Shown: positions 26,495 to 43,689 of the stretch, piece after piece | Numbering within the stretch: position 1 is the stretch's first letter | Layout: each line of letters starts with the position of its first letter | DNA from: Antedon bifida | Lineage: Eukaryota; Echinodermata; Crinoidea; Comatulida; Antedonidae | Length of the DNA stretch: 64,000 bases | Assembly: GCA_963402885.1 (NCBI GenBank) | Contig: OY727103.1 | Location: forward strand, 11,930,085 to 11,994,084 | Direction of reading: 5' to 3' | Made by a program: the position numbers and the translations under genes | The notes under the pieces: generated by a model | What the model saw: only the letters and a program-made list of their open reading frames with translations | Databases searched by the model: none | What the model was told of the DNA's origin: nothing

Positions 26495-29331
26495 CTAAAG
26501 CCACGTGACTGGGGCATGTTTTGATGGAGGAGGTTTGGAAGCATAATGTTTTGAAGGATTGTTAGGTGGTGTTGTTGGTGGTGATTTTGGAGGAGGTGGG
26601 TGAGAAGATTTAGGAGAACTCACTTTGGAAGACCGTTGTTTACGTGTAACTGACGATGGTTGCTTGCGGACACTCTGGCTTTCATACCGGAACTCTAGAT
26701 CTTCTAGACGTTGCGTCAATGCTAGTTTTTGCTGGATTGCCATCCTCAGTAACGAGTTTAATGTTTTCTTTTCTTCTTCCGCTGACAGTAACTGTCTCTG
26801 ATAGTCATCCAGTTGAGTTACGTACTCATCACACCGACTAGCAAACATGGCCCGTAGCGTCGTAAACGTCGCAGCATCTTCTTTCAAAGCCTTTAACTCA
26901 CCTCTCAATTTCATCATAGTTTCTGCGATTATCTGCTTTTCACTTTCATATTTACTCTTAAGGTTAGCCAATGCAACTTCAGCAGTGGTTTTATTTGCTT
27001 TGAGAACGGTTCTCAACGTTGCAACTTGTTCTCGCTTGGTAGTCAACAACGATTTCAGTTTCACAACTTGTTCTTGCAAGTCTTCATTTTCGGTGGAACC
27101 GCCCGCCTCTATCCTCTTGCGAGATACTTCAACAGTATGTTCAACAGAACGTTTTAAATATTTAATTTGATCTTTAACAGTGGATATTAAGTTCAAACAT
27201 GTCATGGGATCGCCATGCACTTTTTCTGTAGAACCATTGATCGGTTTGGTAGATGACTTTTGTGAAGATTCAGTGGATTTTCCATTACTGACGGCATCAT
27301 CTACTTCTTTTAAATTAATGTCAGAATTTTTTCTTTCTTTGTTACTATCAGAAGCTTTTGATTCCTTCAGGCGGCTTGCAATGTCGGCTCTAAAACTGTC
27401 ACGTCGACTTTGTCTGGTCGCTTTGAAGTGATCCAACATGATTCTGTGTGGAGTTTCCCCATTTATCATACAAACATGATGATACAACTGTGAGATATCT
27501 TCACTCACACTAACCAGTTCATCTTGCGTACAGTCCAAATGTCCTTGCGTTTCTGACATCGATTCAGTCATTTCTTTACATTTTATTTGTAATAATTTAT
27601 AGTTTTCTTGTTGCTTTCTGTCTTTTATTGTCAATGTTTTAACTTCTTCTTGAAGTTCAGTAACACTTTTATTTCTTTCTTCCTCCGATTCTAATGACTT
27701 TTTCAAGTCATTGTATCGCCGTTCATACCTGTGTACAAGTTGTATAAGCTGATGAACCTTTGTAATATTGTCATCTTTTGCCAACTCATCCTCGTCGTCA
27801 ACCTTCTCGTCTTCTCCGTTGCTAATTTCCGACATGTCTAGCGTTTTGCTTAATTCTGATTTTTCAGTTAGAAGTCTCTTTACTTGCATTTCAAGTTTCT
27901 GTATTTCAGAGCTGTGAAGCTCACTGAAAAGATCATTAGCTAGATTTGGCGGTTTCTGTGAGTTGTCGTTTCCTTGCGACGAGGCGTATTCATATTCCAT
28001 TCGTTGTAAGATAGGATGGGCAGGTTCATCATCATCAGAGCCAAGGTTGGTCCTGTTTTCTAAGTCTTCGTTTAAAGCTTCTAACTCTGACAGCATTGCT
28101 TGATCTAATTCTTTTTTCAAAGCATGTTTCTGTTCTCGTTCACTTTCTAGCACCTTTAAAGTTTCTTCCACTTGCTTCTCGGCAATTTCTTTTAGTCGGA
28201 CTAAATCTTCAATTTGAGAATTTAGGAATTCTGCATCCTCTATCAATCGCCTGTTTTCGTGTTTCAATGCTTCATACTCAACTTGCGATGATTTTAATGA
28301 AGAAACCTGAAAAATATTGAAATAAAAAAACATCAGAAACTTATTTTTATTAACATTCATTTTAACAGCACCAAATAATGACTTAATTTTGTTTAAATAC
28401 ACACCTGCTTTTGCATAGCAATGTTTTCCTCTTCAAGCTCACTGTAGTCTTGCAGTAACCTGGTCTCTCTGAACTTCAACTCTCTAACCTCATCTCGAGC
28501 AGCTTTACGCTGGCTCTCCACTTTCTCCAACGAAGACGTTGAATCAGAACTCTTGCTATGAAAATGCTCATTTTCACTCTTATACCGCTCTACTTGTTGC
28601 TTGCTTTGTCTTACTTCTAACTCAAGGTCCGAGATACGCGTCAGTAAGTCTGCCTCACGAGTCGCAGATTCTTGAAGTAAGCTCTCTTCTCTATTAACTT
28701 CAATGATTGTATGTTTCTTTTGGGATAGTTGATGATGTTCCAAGGCCTAAACAAAAAGGGAATCATACATTAATATTTGATCATTATTTATCTATCTATT
28801 AATTTAGTTAGTACATTACAAATACATTTATTTTATTTGGTATTAGCTTACAGTAAGTTCTAAAAGGCTTTCTTTGATAGCAGTAGTACTATGGCTGTTT
28901 ATAAATTTAAATTATTCTCTAAAAATAAGCACACAGTTACCAAATACTAGGCTAACCTACTACTATGCAGACTGGCTACATAAATAAACACATTTGAAAA
29001 TGCATTTAAAATAAAGTACCAAATTAGTTATTCCTAATAATCCTAGTTATTTAATAATAAAATGAAAATTCACGTACACTATATATAATTAAAATTAATT
29101 AAAAAAGTAACATACCTCTTTCGCATGAATAAGTTCTTGTTTTGTGGCTTCATATAGCTTTTCAACATCTTCGAGCTGGGCCTTGACAGTTTGTTTCTCT
29201 TCCAACACAACCAAGCCGTATTCGGCCGCTTGAATTTTTTCTCGCTGGGCTTGCTCGAGTTCACATCTCAATCTAGCTACAATTACACTTAACTCCTCAA
29301 TTGTTTCACCGAATTCATCTGAATCAGACAT
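26495..29331 (-). CDS. BICD2: Bicaudal D homologue (BICD1/BICD2), dynein-dynactin cargo adaptor
   Basis: Three coding exons: 29331-29116, 28746-28405 and 28306-26495, giving 789 residues (human BICD proteins 820-975). Exon 1 has the CC1-box region AAEYGLVVLEEK used to contact the dynein light intermediate chain. Exon 2 ends in the family hallmark ETRLLQDYSELEEENIAMQ. Exon 3 is 1.8 kb and almost entirely coiled coil. Its C-terminal cargo domain (RTVLKANKTTAEVALANLKS, AMFASRCDEYVTQLDDYQRQ, then NSLLRMAIQQKLALTQRLE) is very conserved; in the family it binds Rab6-GTP and RanBP2. The tail adds a Pro-rich extension absent from the vertebrate core. BICD proteins activate dynein-dynactin motility and link it to Golgi vesicles, nuclear pores or mRNPs. 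Start: first ATG of an open exon, 72 codons before a phase-0 donor. TMEM167B is divergent, 552 bases away. One gene represents BICD1 and BICD2. Confidence 0.94.
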
Positions 29332-29883
29332 TATGATATGTTTTAATAAATTAACTGCCTACAATAAATATCACCGTTTAAAAAATAAAGATTTTATCTC
29401 AAAAATAGAGAGAGGAGTGTCGCTCATCAACTATCCCAGTTCATCGCCATTACTTTTTTCTTAGGATATTGAAGACGATACCATTATAATTGTTGGGTGC
29501 TAAATTGAAATAATTGACTAAAGTAACATCATTTCTAAAACAATCAAAAGTGATTATTCACATATATAATTGTTCCTTTATTGTGAAAACAATTGTTATT
29601 ATTGTTAAAAATATTGATTTAAAAATAAATTGTTTTAAAACATCTTTTTGTATTAAATACCTTACAGAAAAGTAGTATCTTCTAAATACATAGAGGGCGT
29701 GCGATAGATTTGTGTTTTGTTAACCTTGACCCCAAACTTACTTCCGTTGCTGTTTTTTGGTCTCTGCCTCCACGTAAACATTACATTACGTAGGCCTACA
29801 TAATTTTAGTCTAGGCCTAAGAAATAATAATATAAATAACGACTTTTGTTTGAATCAGAAATGAGAAATATCGTTAATTCATT
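29332..29883. promoter_or_regulatory. Shared divergent promoter region of BICD and TMEM167B
   Basis: 552 bases separate the two divergent start codons, so both promoters and 5' UTRs must share it. It contains AGGCCTA motifs (29790-29820) and an AGAGGGCGTGCGAT string near 29693. No TATA box is placed convincingly. Transcription start sites are not visible. Confidence 0.5.
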
Positions 29884-29887
29884 ATGA
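29861..29887 (+). CDS. Short upstream ORF overlapping the TMEM167B start
   Basis: An eight-codon ATG-to-TGA reading frame, if this stretch is in the 5' UTR. Its TGA (29885-29887) overlaps the TMEM167B ATG (29884-29886) as ATGA, in another frame. Such an arrangement could permit termination-reinitiation control. It is inferred from position only. Confidence 0.3.
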   Translation: MRNIVNSL

Positions 29888-30417
29888 CAAATGGTATGTA
29901 TTAAACATATTTATTAGTTTTATATAATAAAGTAAAGCAAACCTTTTTTTTTAATACACCAGAAATAATGCAATGATGGAATGCTGCGGCAGAGAGTGTA
30001 CAAATGTCTGAATGTATAATAATGTTTTCAAGAATGATTTTACCATGTTTTAACATATTTCTCTTTTTTTAAAGTATACTCATTCGATGGGCTGATCATT
30101 TTTGCCTTACTTATTATTTGCACGTGCGCTTACATGAGACGAGTACCGAGGTTGAAGAAATGGTTTCTGTCGGAAAAGAAGGGTTTTCTAGGTATTTTTT
30201 ATAAAGGTAAAGTAATTGAGAATATGCAATTTTATTTTGTTTATTTTTAAAAACATGATGCAACAGATTTATCTATATTTAAAATCCTATAGTTGAATTG
30301 AAGGATTAATTTTAAATATTCTCTCTTTTTTCAGCTTCAATAATTGGAACAAGGTTACATTTTGCAGTTGCAATAACATGTACATTTATGGCGGTGTATG
30401 TTTTACTTTTAAAGTGA
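29884..30417 (+). CDS. TMEM167B: TMEM167B (Kish-B), small secretory-pathway membrane protein
   Basis: Three exons: 29884-29893 (10 bases), 30075-30206 and 30335-30417, giving 74 residues, the usual family length. The protein starts [20 protein letters not shown], then [20 protein letters not shown], then [15 protein letters not shown], and ends with a hydrophobic helix and Lys. Human TMEM167B has the same MTNVYS start, VPRLKTWLLSEKKG and IGTRLH, so the B paralogue is the better match. Two membrane segments are visible (about residues 8-23 and 54-72). Kish proteins act in the early secretory pathway and Golgi; their exact role is unsettled. Splice sites are ATG|gtatgt, aaag|TA, AAAG|gtaaag and ttcag|CT, with matching phases. 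It is divergent from BICD. Confidence 0.93.
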
Positions 30418-32030
30418 TAATTTTTCACCAAAACAATTACAATAATATACAATGCTACAAATGCAGACATTTGTGAAACAAAATAAAAGAGAGCGAGAAC
30501 TTAGAATCCAGAATGACGTCAGGAGCTGAAATGAAAGGTTAAAATGGACGCCGCAAACAATGATGCCGCCGGTCAAATGCCATTATAAACCTGGAAGCTA
30601 CTGATGCATCTTTAATCTCTGCGGAAAAAAAATATAAGTTTCTAAATGTTTGCGTCAAGAACGTGCAAATGTTCAGCATATTTATTTGAGTATTTTTGTA
30701 GGCCACTCACTCCTTTGACTAAATTTACTAACATTTTTGTAATGAAAGATTCACTCTAGCTATAAATGATAGTAAATTTAAAGTTCTATTTATCTTGTGA
30801 TTACAATGTAAAATATCTGAAATGGTAGCCAGCATATTTTTTTCTATATACTTGTTTGTATAGGCAGCATGTGATTTTAGTTGTTTTTGTACATATAATA
30901 AATAACCATGACGATGTATTTTGTCTGTACATATATCTTTTATTCTACATATCTTGGGGATCTAAACCCCGTGCTATTTCATTTATATTTTTTATTTTCT
31001 TTCTTTTTAAAAAGTATTTTATTAACTACAAAATTAATGAAGCTTTTAATATACAACATGCAATTGAAAACAACAACATTTATTTCCTACGAACAGAAAT
31101 GCATGATGGGATACTATTGCCTGAGTCAATACTGATAGATTGCTAAATACTTTGATATTTTATTTTCCGATAATAAAAAGTACAATTATGGTAGCTTCAG
31201 ATTGTAATCCCAGCATGCATTGCATCCATATGGAAATAATGAATTATAATTATAATACAATTGTATCTCAATATTTGTTTTTTTACATAATATTTATTGT
31301 ATTTGTGCCGAGTTTAAGGACAGTTTGTATAATAATGAGGCTATTTCATAAACCACCAAATTGCCAGACTCTTAACATTTGTTTTACACAATATTCAATA
31401 TCATTCACAGTATTTTGAATCAAAAAATCATGTACAAATTGTTCAACAATGAGGAATAAAATAATAAAACACATCAAGACAAACTTTAAAATGATTTTTT
31501 AACAAATTATTTAAAACTTTGGCAAGTAAAATTGTTGAATGATTAGTTTCCCAATAAAATGTGATTTGATCAATATGATCCAAGTTCATCTTACCCCACA
31601 AATAATGAGTGCTAAGGGAATCAAACCATGATTTAATGTGCGAGACGTTCAATAACATTTATTTTATACACAAGAAGATAAAGGACACTGTACATTGAAA
31701 GGATAGAAGATTATTAAAACTCTTTAGACTCCGTGGAGCAGTTCTTGCACAATGCAGCAGTTGTTGAACTAAGCAAATGTAATATAACTACAGTAACAAG
31801 GAGGCTATCATTGTATGTATTTATAACATAAAAACATGGTTATAATCAAGAATAAGTAGAAGGTTGAATATGGTCAGACTAGAAAGCTGTACAAACTCGT
31901 ATTTGTTTATTTGGTTAAAGAGGACAAAAACTAAACAGAATGCCTACAACACAGCCTTGCTTTAAACATGGTGAGTTGTAGTAGCACAGTGTAGAGGTAG
32001 AGAAAGAAAAACACATTGCATTTTAGTAAA
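30418..32030. other. 3' UTRs of TMEM167B (+) and MAPKAPK (-); no gene seen
   Basis: Convergent ends of two genes. AT-rich, with short ORFs only. I see no recognisable coding exon, RNA gene or transposon. Confidence 0.45.
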
Positions 32031-36963
<4,933 letters not shown>

Positions 36964-38410
36964 CTAAAGCAATCAAATAGACATGTCATTAATAATAATA
37001 ATATTAACAGTATCGACTTCTCTTTGAATAAACTGGTTTTAAACAAAGTTATTGATAATAATGTATTGTACTAGTATTAGTCAACAATAAGTAGAAACAT
37101 ATATTACTATAGTTTAATTTGAAAAATTTGCTGATGGAAAAATATAAATATTATGAATAGAATGAATATGAAATTAAAGAAAACTGCAGAGTAGAACCAA
37201 ATAAGTGAATGACAACGGTTGGAAGAAATAACGCAAAACTGGGCTACAAACAGAAGATGACAAACCAAGATGATGGTAACATTTTATTGATGATACTGAA
37301 TATAAATAACAGCAAAAAGCATTAAAATATTTCATCACACACCCCTTTTTCACTGCAATAAAATCAGACCAAAAATAGTTACAAATTCAAGCATAAGAAA
37401 CTAAAATTTAATGCGTCAAATTTCAATTTGAAAATACAGTAATTTAATTCGAAACATCTACAATATATTACAACATGAAATTAATTTTAAGAGGCTATAC
37501 TTTCACCAAAAGCACTATTGATGGCAACAAGGGGGATCATGATGAGGAAATAAGCTCCTTCTCGACCAGCGAAACTGTTGGCCAATGAGCTTGTTTCTTG
37601 CATTCATTCTTGTTTCCGTTCATTTTATTTAAAAAAGATATAATTTAAGTTTTATGGTCAAGTCATACACACATTATGCAAAGTATAACATGTTTATATA
37701 CAGTACTATTAGTAAAGCATAGCCACAGGACAATGAAAAAGTGTTAGTTTTCTGACCCACGAGAACAGTACATTATCTCACAAACCTTGCCAAGTTCCTA
37801 CAGACCTAATGATTATCAAGACAAAAACAATTCAAATGCAATCAGTTGATATAACAGTATTTAATTACATACCAAGTGTTCATTCATACTATATACAGTT
37901 AACAAAATAGTAATGTGTCATTGTATTATATTCAGAAATGATTCACCATCATATTTATATAAAATCTCTTGCCATCAATCATGTCATCATGTTTGGGAAT
38001 ATTCCATTGTTACTCTCTCACTCTGTAATTTCATTTTCATAAACTAGGCCCAGATAAACAGGATGATCCGATAAACATAAATAAATAATTCCGCTAAAAC
38101 GGTGGCGAACCTGCACATATCCTTTGACCACACTGGCCCTGGCCTAACCCCTTTAATTCAGTAGGCCTTTATTAGTAGTAAACTTAAGGGTTGGTGTACC
38201 ATCCGTGGGGCGTTGAATACCGGTGGTCCTCTCTATCTATCATCGTCGCAATGCAGGCTAAAATTAAAAACGACTAACCCACTGTACATCCCGGAAGGAG
38301 ACATTTTTGCACTAAATTCTCAGAAACCAAGACCGTATGACCTCAACATTTACACGTCAAAGTATTATGTACCTTTAATTTAAAATAAAATATAGAAATT
38401 AAATATTTAC

Positions 38411-38874
38411 CAATATCTGGCTTGCTGATATTAACGTTCTTTTTCGTCTATCTTTAACATACAAAACAGCACTTCTTGGCAAATGGATTTGCGAAGAAAC
38501 AATTTCATGTTTTCTCTTCCGATACGACTATAGGGGGCGTTCTATACACATTTTTACTTTCATTATTAATTTTACATTAAAATAGGTCCCACTTTCAATT
38601 AGACTAATTTACATTTTATTGTATGTAAACTAACTTTAAATGTTAAAATTTGTATTTTAAATGTTTATTCAAGCCGTAATATATAGGTAAAGATAGGTAT
38701 TTGTCAAATATTTTAAACGCTTTTGGAGTGCGTACTAATATATTCATCTATAATTGATGTAAACAGTCAAGGCCTATGTTTTAGTATGGCGTCGATCTGA
38801 AGAGTCCCAGGCGTGTCGATTCGTACAAATAATATTTTTATTTTGACCCGAAAAAGACTAAAAGAATAATTTAA
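38411..38874. promoter_or_regulatory. Divergent promoter region of MAPKAPK (-) and RBM15 (+)
   Basis: A donor-like TATTG|gtaaat on the minus strand at 38409-38410 suggests a non-coding first MAPKAPK exon ending at 38411 with transcription starting near 38530, close to a GGGGGCGTTC string. The RBM15 start codon is at 38875. The two genes therefore probably share a short promoter. Inferred from layout only. Confidence 0.4.
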
Positions 38875-41109
38875 ATGAAGTATCAGCAACCAAGAGACAC
38901 TTCAAGAAGAATTAAGGATAGTCCTGAAATGCATCAGCGCATGGGGAGAGACGATCGATATGAATCTAGAGGTGGTGGAAAACCTGGTCCTGGAGGAGGT
39001 CGTGGTGGCAGTTACAGGCGGGACTTCTACGATGGGGACAAGAGGCGTAGCAGAGACGATTTTGAAACTAGAGATAGAAACAATTTTGGAAACCGTGGTT
39101 CGGGGTATAAGTATGATAATAAGGATAATTACTATAAAAGTTTGAAAGTTACAAAGTTCCCAAGTCATGTTTCTGATGGTGCAATTAGGGATGCATTGTT
39201 TCATGAATTTAAGAAATTTGGTGATGTCAAAGTCAAAGTAACTCATGGAGGAGATGAGAGAATTGCATTTGTAAATTATGCTTTTGCAGAACATGCTAAA
39301 GAAGCAAAGCTAGCTAAGTCAGGGAGGCTAACACTTTTTGGAAAACCTCTTTATGTTGACCCTGTTTACAGACGTAGAAGCGTTTCCCCAGAAATGGGGT
39401 ATGGTAGATCGTCTCCGGGCAGAAGTAGAGTTGGTGGTAGTTACCCCAGAGACCAAGGTCCAAGAGACCATGATTTTCAATCTTATGAAAGACGATTTTC
39501 TGGTGGGAGTGCTGATAGCTTTCGTGATAGAGAGCCTCTACTCCTACCGGAAGATGACCCAAAAGCAACCCGTACTTTATTTGTTGGTAATTTAGAGGGT
39601 GATATCCCTGAAAGTGAATTAAAGCATGTTTTTTCAAGATTTGGAATGGTTGAAGATATTGATGTAAAAAGGCCAGCGCGTGGCCAGGGAAATTCATATG
39701 CATTTGTTAGATTTTGTAATCTAGACCAAGCTCATAAAGCCAAAATTGCAATGCAAGGCAAGTACATTGGTAGGAACCAGGCCAAAATTGGCTACGGTAA
39801 GGCCCAGCCAACTACACGACTCTGGGTGGGAGGCCTAGGCCCTTGGACGTCTCTAGGTGTACTTGAACGTGAATTTGATCGTTTTGGAGCCATAAGAAAA
39901 ATTGATTATCTTAAGGGAGAAAATTTTGCCTTCATTTTGTACGATTCTTTGGATGCTGCACAAGCAGCCGCTTCAAATATGCGTGGTTTTCCGCTTGGCG
40001 GACCTGATCATCGTTTACGCTTGGATTTTGCCGAATCTTCACACGATCAACGTGGAAAGTTCCCTCAGTTCAGTGATCGAGCTGCTTCGCCGCGGCATAA
40101 CCAGAGAGATGATTATGAGCCAGGTTTTCGCTACAATAAAGATTTTGATGGTGGTAGACGTCAAAGCTATGGTGGTAGAAATGATGTCGCTGAGGAGGGT
40201 GGGTATCGTCGGGGTAGTAACTGGCAAGAAAACCGCTATGGAAATAATTGGAATAGACAAGAAAGAGATTCTTATGATCCAAGAGATAATCGCAAACGGC
40301 CAATGTCGCCATCTAGTGATCAATCTCGTGAACGTTCACCAGACAGAAAAAGTTATAAAAGAGTACGTAATCGATCCGCTGATCTGAATGAAAGTACACC
40401 AGAAAAGCGTATAGACGATCAGTTTGATTCGACGGGAAGTGACCATTCCCCTGAACGCCAAAGGCGTCACGGTTCAAGGAGTAATGACGATGATAATGGT
40501 GCATTTCGTGGAAGAAAACGTGAACGCGAAAGTAAATCTGATAAATCTAGTAGAATGCGAGAAAGAATTGCCGCTGTTGACAGTGTGTTTGATCTGTCCA
40601 AATATTTTGGTGCTGCCTGGCATGGCTTTATTGTGTTGAAAAATAGTGCTTTTTGTACTCGCATGTATCTGTTAGATGGAGACATCTCAATTGTGGAGTC
40701 ATTACTTGGTTCTGGTAAAAATGAGGATGAACAAATTTTAAAGATTACACAACGTTTGCGTCTTGACCAACCTAAACTGGAAGAGGTGACCAAGAGGATT
40801 ACGTCCGCAGGAGCCGACGGTCACTGTTTGTTGTTGGCTCTGCCAGCCGACGATGCTCCAAAATTACCAAATGCAACACAATCGCGAACGCTTAGAAATT
40901 TGGTGACTTACTTGCAACAGAAAGAAGCAGCTGGTGTGATTAGTTTGCCTGTAGCAGGTCACAAAGACAAAGAAAGTGCTGGTATTTTACACGCATTCCC
41001 ACCCTGCCAATACTCGCAGAACCATCTTCTGCGTATTGCTCCAAATTTGGGCAGTGAACCGTCTAAAGAAGATCATTTGGTCATCATCATTGTGCGTGGT
41101 GTTGCTTAA
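38875..41109 (+). CDS. RBM15: RBM15/RBM15B (Spen family) RNA-binding protein, m6A-writer adaptor
   Basis: A single uninterrupted exon of 744 codons, like intronless vertebrate RBM15 genes. An Arg/Gly-rich N-terminus precedes three RRMs: RRM1 from about residue 90 (SLKVTKFPSHVSDGAIRDAL), RRM2 from about 232 (TLFVGNLEGDIPESELKHVF, RNP1 SYAFVRF) and RRM3 from about 313 (LWVGGLGPWTSLGVLEREF). A disordered Arg/Ser/Asp-rich stretch follows, then a C-terminal SPOC domain from about 580 (AWHGFIVLKNSAF to the end, LLRIAPNLG, then DHLVIIIVRGVA). In the family RBM15 binds RNA, recruits the METTL3-METTL14/WTAP complex through ZC3H13, and the SPOC domain contacts SETD1B and other partners. It is smaller than human RBM15 (about 977) and RBM15B (about 890). 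The pre-duplication gene is expected to represent both. Confidence 0.95.
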   Translation: MKYQQPRDTSRRIKDSPEMHQRMGRDDRYESRGGGKPGPGGGRGGSYRRDFYDGDKRRSRDDFETRDRNNFGNRGSGYKYDNKDNYYKSLKVTKFPSHVSDGAIRDALFHEFKKFGDVKVKVTHGGDERIAFVNYAFAEHAKEAKLAKSGRLTLFGKPLYVDPVYRRRSVSPEMGYGRSSPGRSRVGGSYPRDQGPRDHDFQSYERRFSGGSADSFRDREPLLLPEDDPKATRTLFVGNLEGDIPESELKHVFSRFGMVEDIDVKRPARGQGNSYAFVRFCNLDQAHKAKIAMQGKYIGRNQAKIGYGKAQPTTRLWVGGLGPWTSLGVLEREFDRFGAIRKIDYLKGENFAFILYDSLDAAQAAASNMRGFPLGGPDHRLRLDFAESSHDQRGKFPQFSDRAASPRHNQRDDYEPGFRYNKDFDGGRRQSYGGRNDVAEEGGYRRGSNWQENRYGNNWNRQERDSYDPRDNRKRPMSPSSDQSRERSPDRKSYKRVRNRSADLNESTPEKRIDDQFDSTGSDHSPERQRRHGSRSNDDDNGAFRGRKRERESKSDKSSRMRERIAAVDSVFDLSKYFGAAWHGFIVLKNSAFCTRMYLLDGDISIVESLLGSGKNEDEQILKITQRLRLDQPKLEEVTKRITSAGADGHCLLLALPADDAPKLPNATQSRTLRNLVTYLQQKEAAGVISLPVAGHKDKESAGILHAFPPCQYSQNHLLRIAPNLGSEPSKEDHLVIIIVRGVA

Positions 41110-41686
41110 TACATTCAAAACATTAATGTCATTTTATTTGAGATTTATTACATTCACGTGAAAAATATTGTTTTTTTAAATCTAATTTTATTTTGTGTTT
41201 ATTTTCATTTTGTCGTATACAGTTCAACAATATGTATTGAAAACACTTTATTTTTGTAATTATGACATTTGTGTCCAAATAATGTAATTGGGACAGCAGC
41301 AGCTAAACATTGATTATAAACATGAAAACAATTACCAATTTATTTGGTTTTAATTTTGATATGTTTTTGATATATTGGTTTTTAAGAGGTCTGTTGTAGT
41401 CCAATATCAGTATTATTTATTACTTCATCTCCTTTGGATTGTTTTTACTGATTTTAACTTATTTAGCAATGTGCTCCAGTAGGTATTTGAGTCTTCAAGA
41501 ATTATCTCCTGTTGTAAAAAAGACATTTTGGAACGTGTTTCGTTTTCATCTTTTGTTGATTGGAAATGTCGCCTTTTTTATACTACAAACCCATGATATG
41601 ATATTTGTGAAATGTAAATTTATGTTTTAAATGTGATTATTTGATTTAACTGATATGATATGTTGAACACTGCGCAACCACATGTT

Positions 41687-42930
41687 TTATAAATGGACTG
41701 ATATTAGGAAAAAATGAGAACCTGTTGACAATTCTGTGTGCATCAAATTTTGAACGTCTTTGTACACAAAAGCAAGAATTTTGTGCAACGTGTCTGAATT
41801 TGTATGATCAGTGTTTTGATACAGCAAGATTTGGACCATGTGATTTGTTGCGTCACTTTGAATTAGTGCTTCAACTACAACCCATGTGATGGCTATATGA
41901 TAAATGTGATATATGAACTCTTTATGTGAATTGGAGGCAGCGTCAAGTGTACATAACAGCGCCTCAGTCTTAGTATGATACTTAAAATATGAATTAGAGG
42001 CAGCGTCCAGTGTACATAAACAGTATGTCTTAGTACGATACTTAAAATGTGAATTGGAGGCAGCGTCAAGTGTACATAACAGTGCCTCAGTCTTAGTACG
42101 ATACTTAAAAGGTGAGACATCTCGAGGAGAATTTGAAACCTCTCTTAAATTTGCTATATTTTTATCCTGTTCACCAGCAATATTCAAAATGAGTGCAATA
42201 AATTTGTATGTTATGGAATTCGCAACGTTTGTATGTTTTGCGAGAATATCAAAATATTCATTTGGCAGCTTTTTTTTACATGTGGTGCATCTCAAGTATT
42301 TATTATATGTATATTACCAAATATTTGTACAGCGTGTTCAACATCAACAGTTTGATCTCATTGGAGAAAACATGTGTAATTTGGAACACCTTGGTGCTAC
42401 TGACAAAAATAGCCTGTATTGTTTTATTTTTATAGTTTGTGTGCAATATGTATTTTATAATTGATCAACTGATGTATAAATTGAGAAACCCAAGAATCTG
42501 CAAGAAATGTGCCTTATTTTACGATAATTAATGCCAAATATTTTTATAAAACCAAAAAATTGTGTGTGACGGTTGTGTCCATCATTTGTATCACCTTGAT
42601 TGTAAACTGCAAGTAACCGAGTGTTTACAAATTGTAGAACGTCATGTGCTCTGATGACAATACTGGTAGGTTGACGTCAATCCTGGTTTCTACTTGTACA
42701 TTCGTTACTCTTTCTTCCCCACTAACTTGTTCTGTTTGTGCTTGAATTTCAGCAGGAATTACATTGATCAAGAATAATTGGATAAAAACTGTGGATATTG
42801 AACAACAAAACGGATTAACAACAGAATAACAAGAACATTTAAATATATGGCTATTATTAGCTGAATTAACAATACTTTGTAAACAATTGCAAGTTAAACA
42901 AAAATTTTGGAACATGAAATGGACAAGATT
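41687..42930 (-). pseudogene. Decayed or frameshifted coding-like region, family not recognised
   Basis: On the minus strand, ORF fragments follow one another in different frames. 42930-42625 has a helical-looking run STLNNLVHFMFQNFCLT followed by CNCLQSIVNSANNSH. 42640-42450 is a 60-codon open run in another frame. 42295-41687 is 202 codons from ATG and has ITYKFIALILNIAGEQDKN, then a 21-residue unit FKYRTKTEALLCTLDAASNS in three copies, then ITWVVVEALIQSDATNHMVQ. Hydrophobic patterning suggests ARM-like helices, but I cannot assign a family. Stops and shifts between segments argue for a pseudogene, perhaps a retrocopy because no clear introns separate them. A real gene with small introns is not excluded. 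Confidence 0.35.
41923..42112 (-). repeat. Three-copy ~63-bp tandem repeat inside the coding-like remnant
   Basis: The unit contains GAATTGGAGGCAGCGTC and CTTAGTACGATACTTAAAA. Three copies, the middle one 3 bases shorter, so all indels keep the minus-strand frame open. Confidence 0.85.
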
Positions 42931-43105
42931 ATTTAAAGTTGATTGACGTTAAATAAAATTGAATTGACTATGAAATCAGTTTGCAGAAGACTATGCTGCA
43001 AGAAACAATATTAATCCCTGAACTGTTCTAAGTACTATAGATAGTTTTGTATAAACATTTTGAAACATATAGCTAATATTGTAAACCTGTATGATCATGT
43101 TAGTA

Positions 43106-43276
43106 ATTGTGCCATCATTTGTACAGAGTCTTCTCCATAAGTTAGTGCATATAGAAAGCTCATTGTGCCATCATTTGTACAGAGTCTTCTCTATAAGTTA
43201 GTGCATATAGAAAGCTCATTGTGCCATCATTTGTACGAAGTCTTCTCTATAAGTTAGTGCATTAAAGCTCATTGTG
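43106..43276. repeat. 56-bp tandem repeat, three copies
   Basis: Units begin ATTGTGCCATCATTTGTAC at 43106, 43162 and 43218, with few differences; the third copy is shortened near its end. Non-coding. Confidence 0.88.
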
Positions 43277-43689
43277 CAGTCCAAGTTGTTCTAACCTAGA
43301 ACATTAAATGGTTTTTAAACTAGGCAATGGCATTAATAATTCTACAGTGTCTTTATTAGACTAATATGTTACGTGCATGATGTAAATATGCATTAATTAA
43401 TGTCCTAAAACGGGTTAACATTTTACCCAATAGCTCAGCTGTGTCACAACTCATTAGTTCTACTTTTTTTAATGGAATAATGTATTATATGTACCGTAAA
43501 AACTGTTGCTCATCCAGGTTCCAATAGGTAGTCTTCTTAGCTAATCAATTTAATGTCTCAAACCGCCATTTTATATAGATATTGTTGATGCAACATAGGT
43601 TTTTAACAATAAAAACTTCATGCAGATTATCAATTTACAGTACGTGTTTTTATTTCCTGCGAATGTGCGAGAGGTTTGAAAAAAAAGTC

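Larger units (their letters stand above)
41110..43640 (+). other. Probable RBM15 3' UTR and flank
   Basis: No plus-strand coding gene. An AATAAA hexamer lies near 43606, but shorter UTRs are possible. The interval overlaps a minus-strand coding-like remnant (41687-42930) and two tandem repeats. The true transcript end cannot be seen. Confidence 0.3.

Noticed and set aside
38902..40793. Multiple overlapping ORFs of 60-160 codons in and opposite RBM15
   Set aside because: They lie in other frames of a clearly conserved 744-codon gene.
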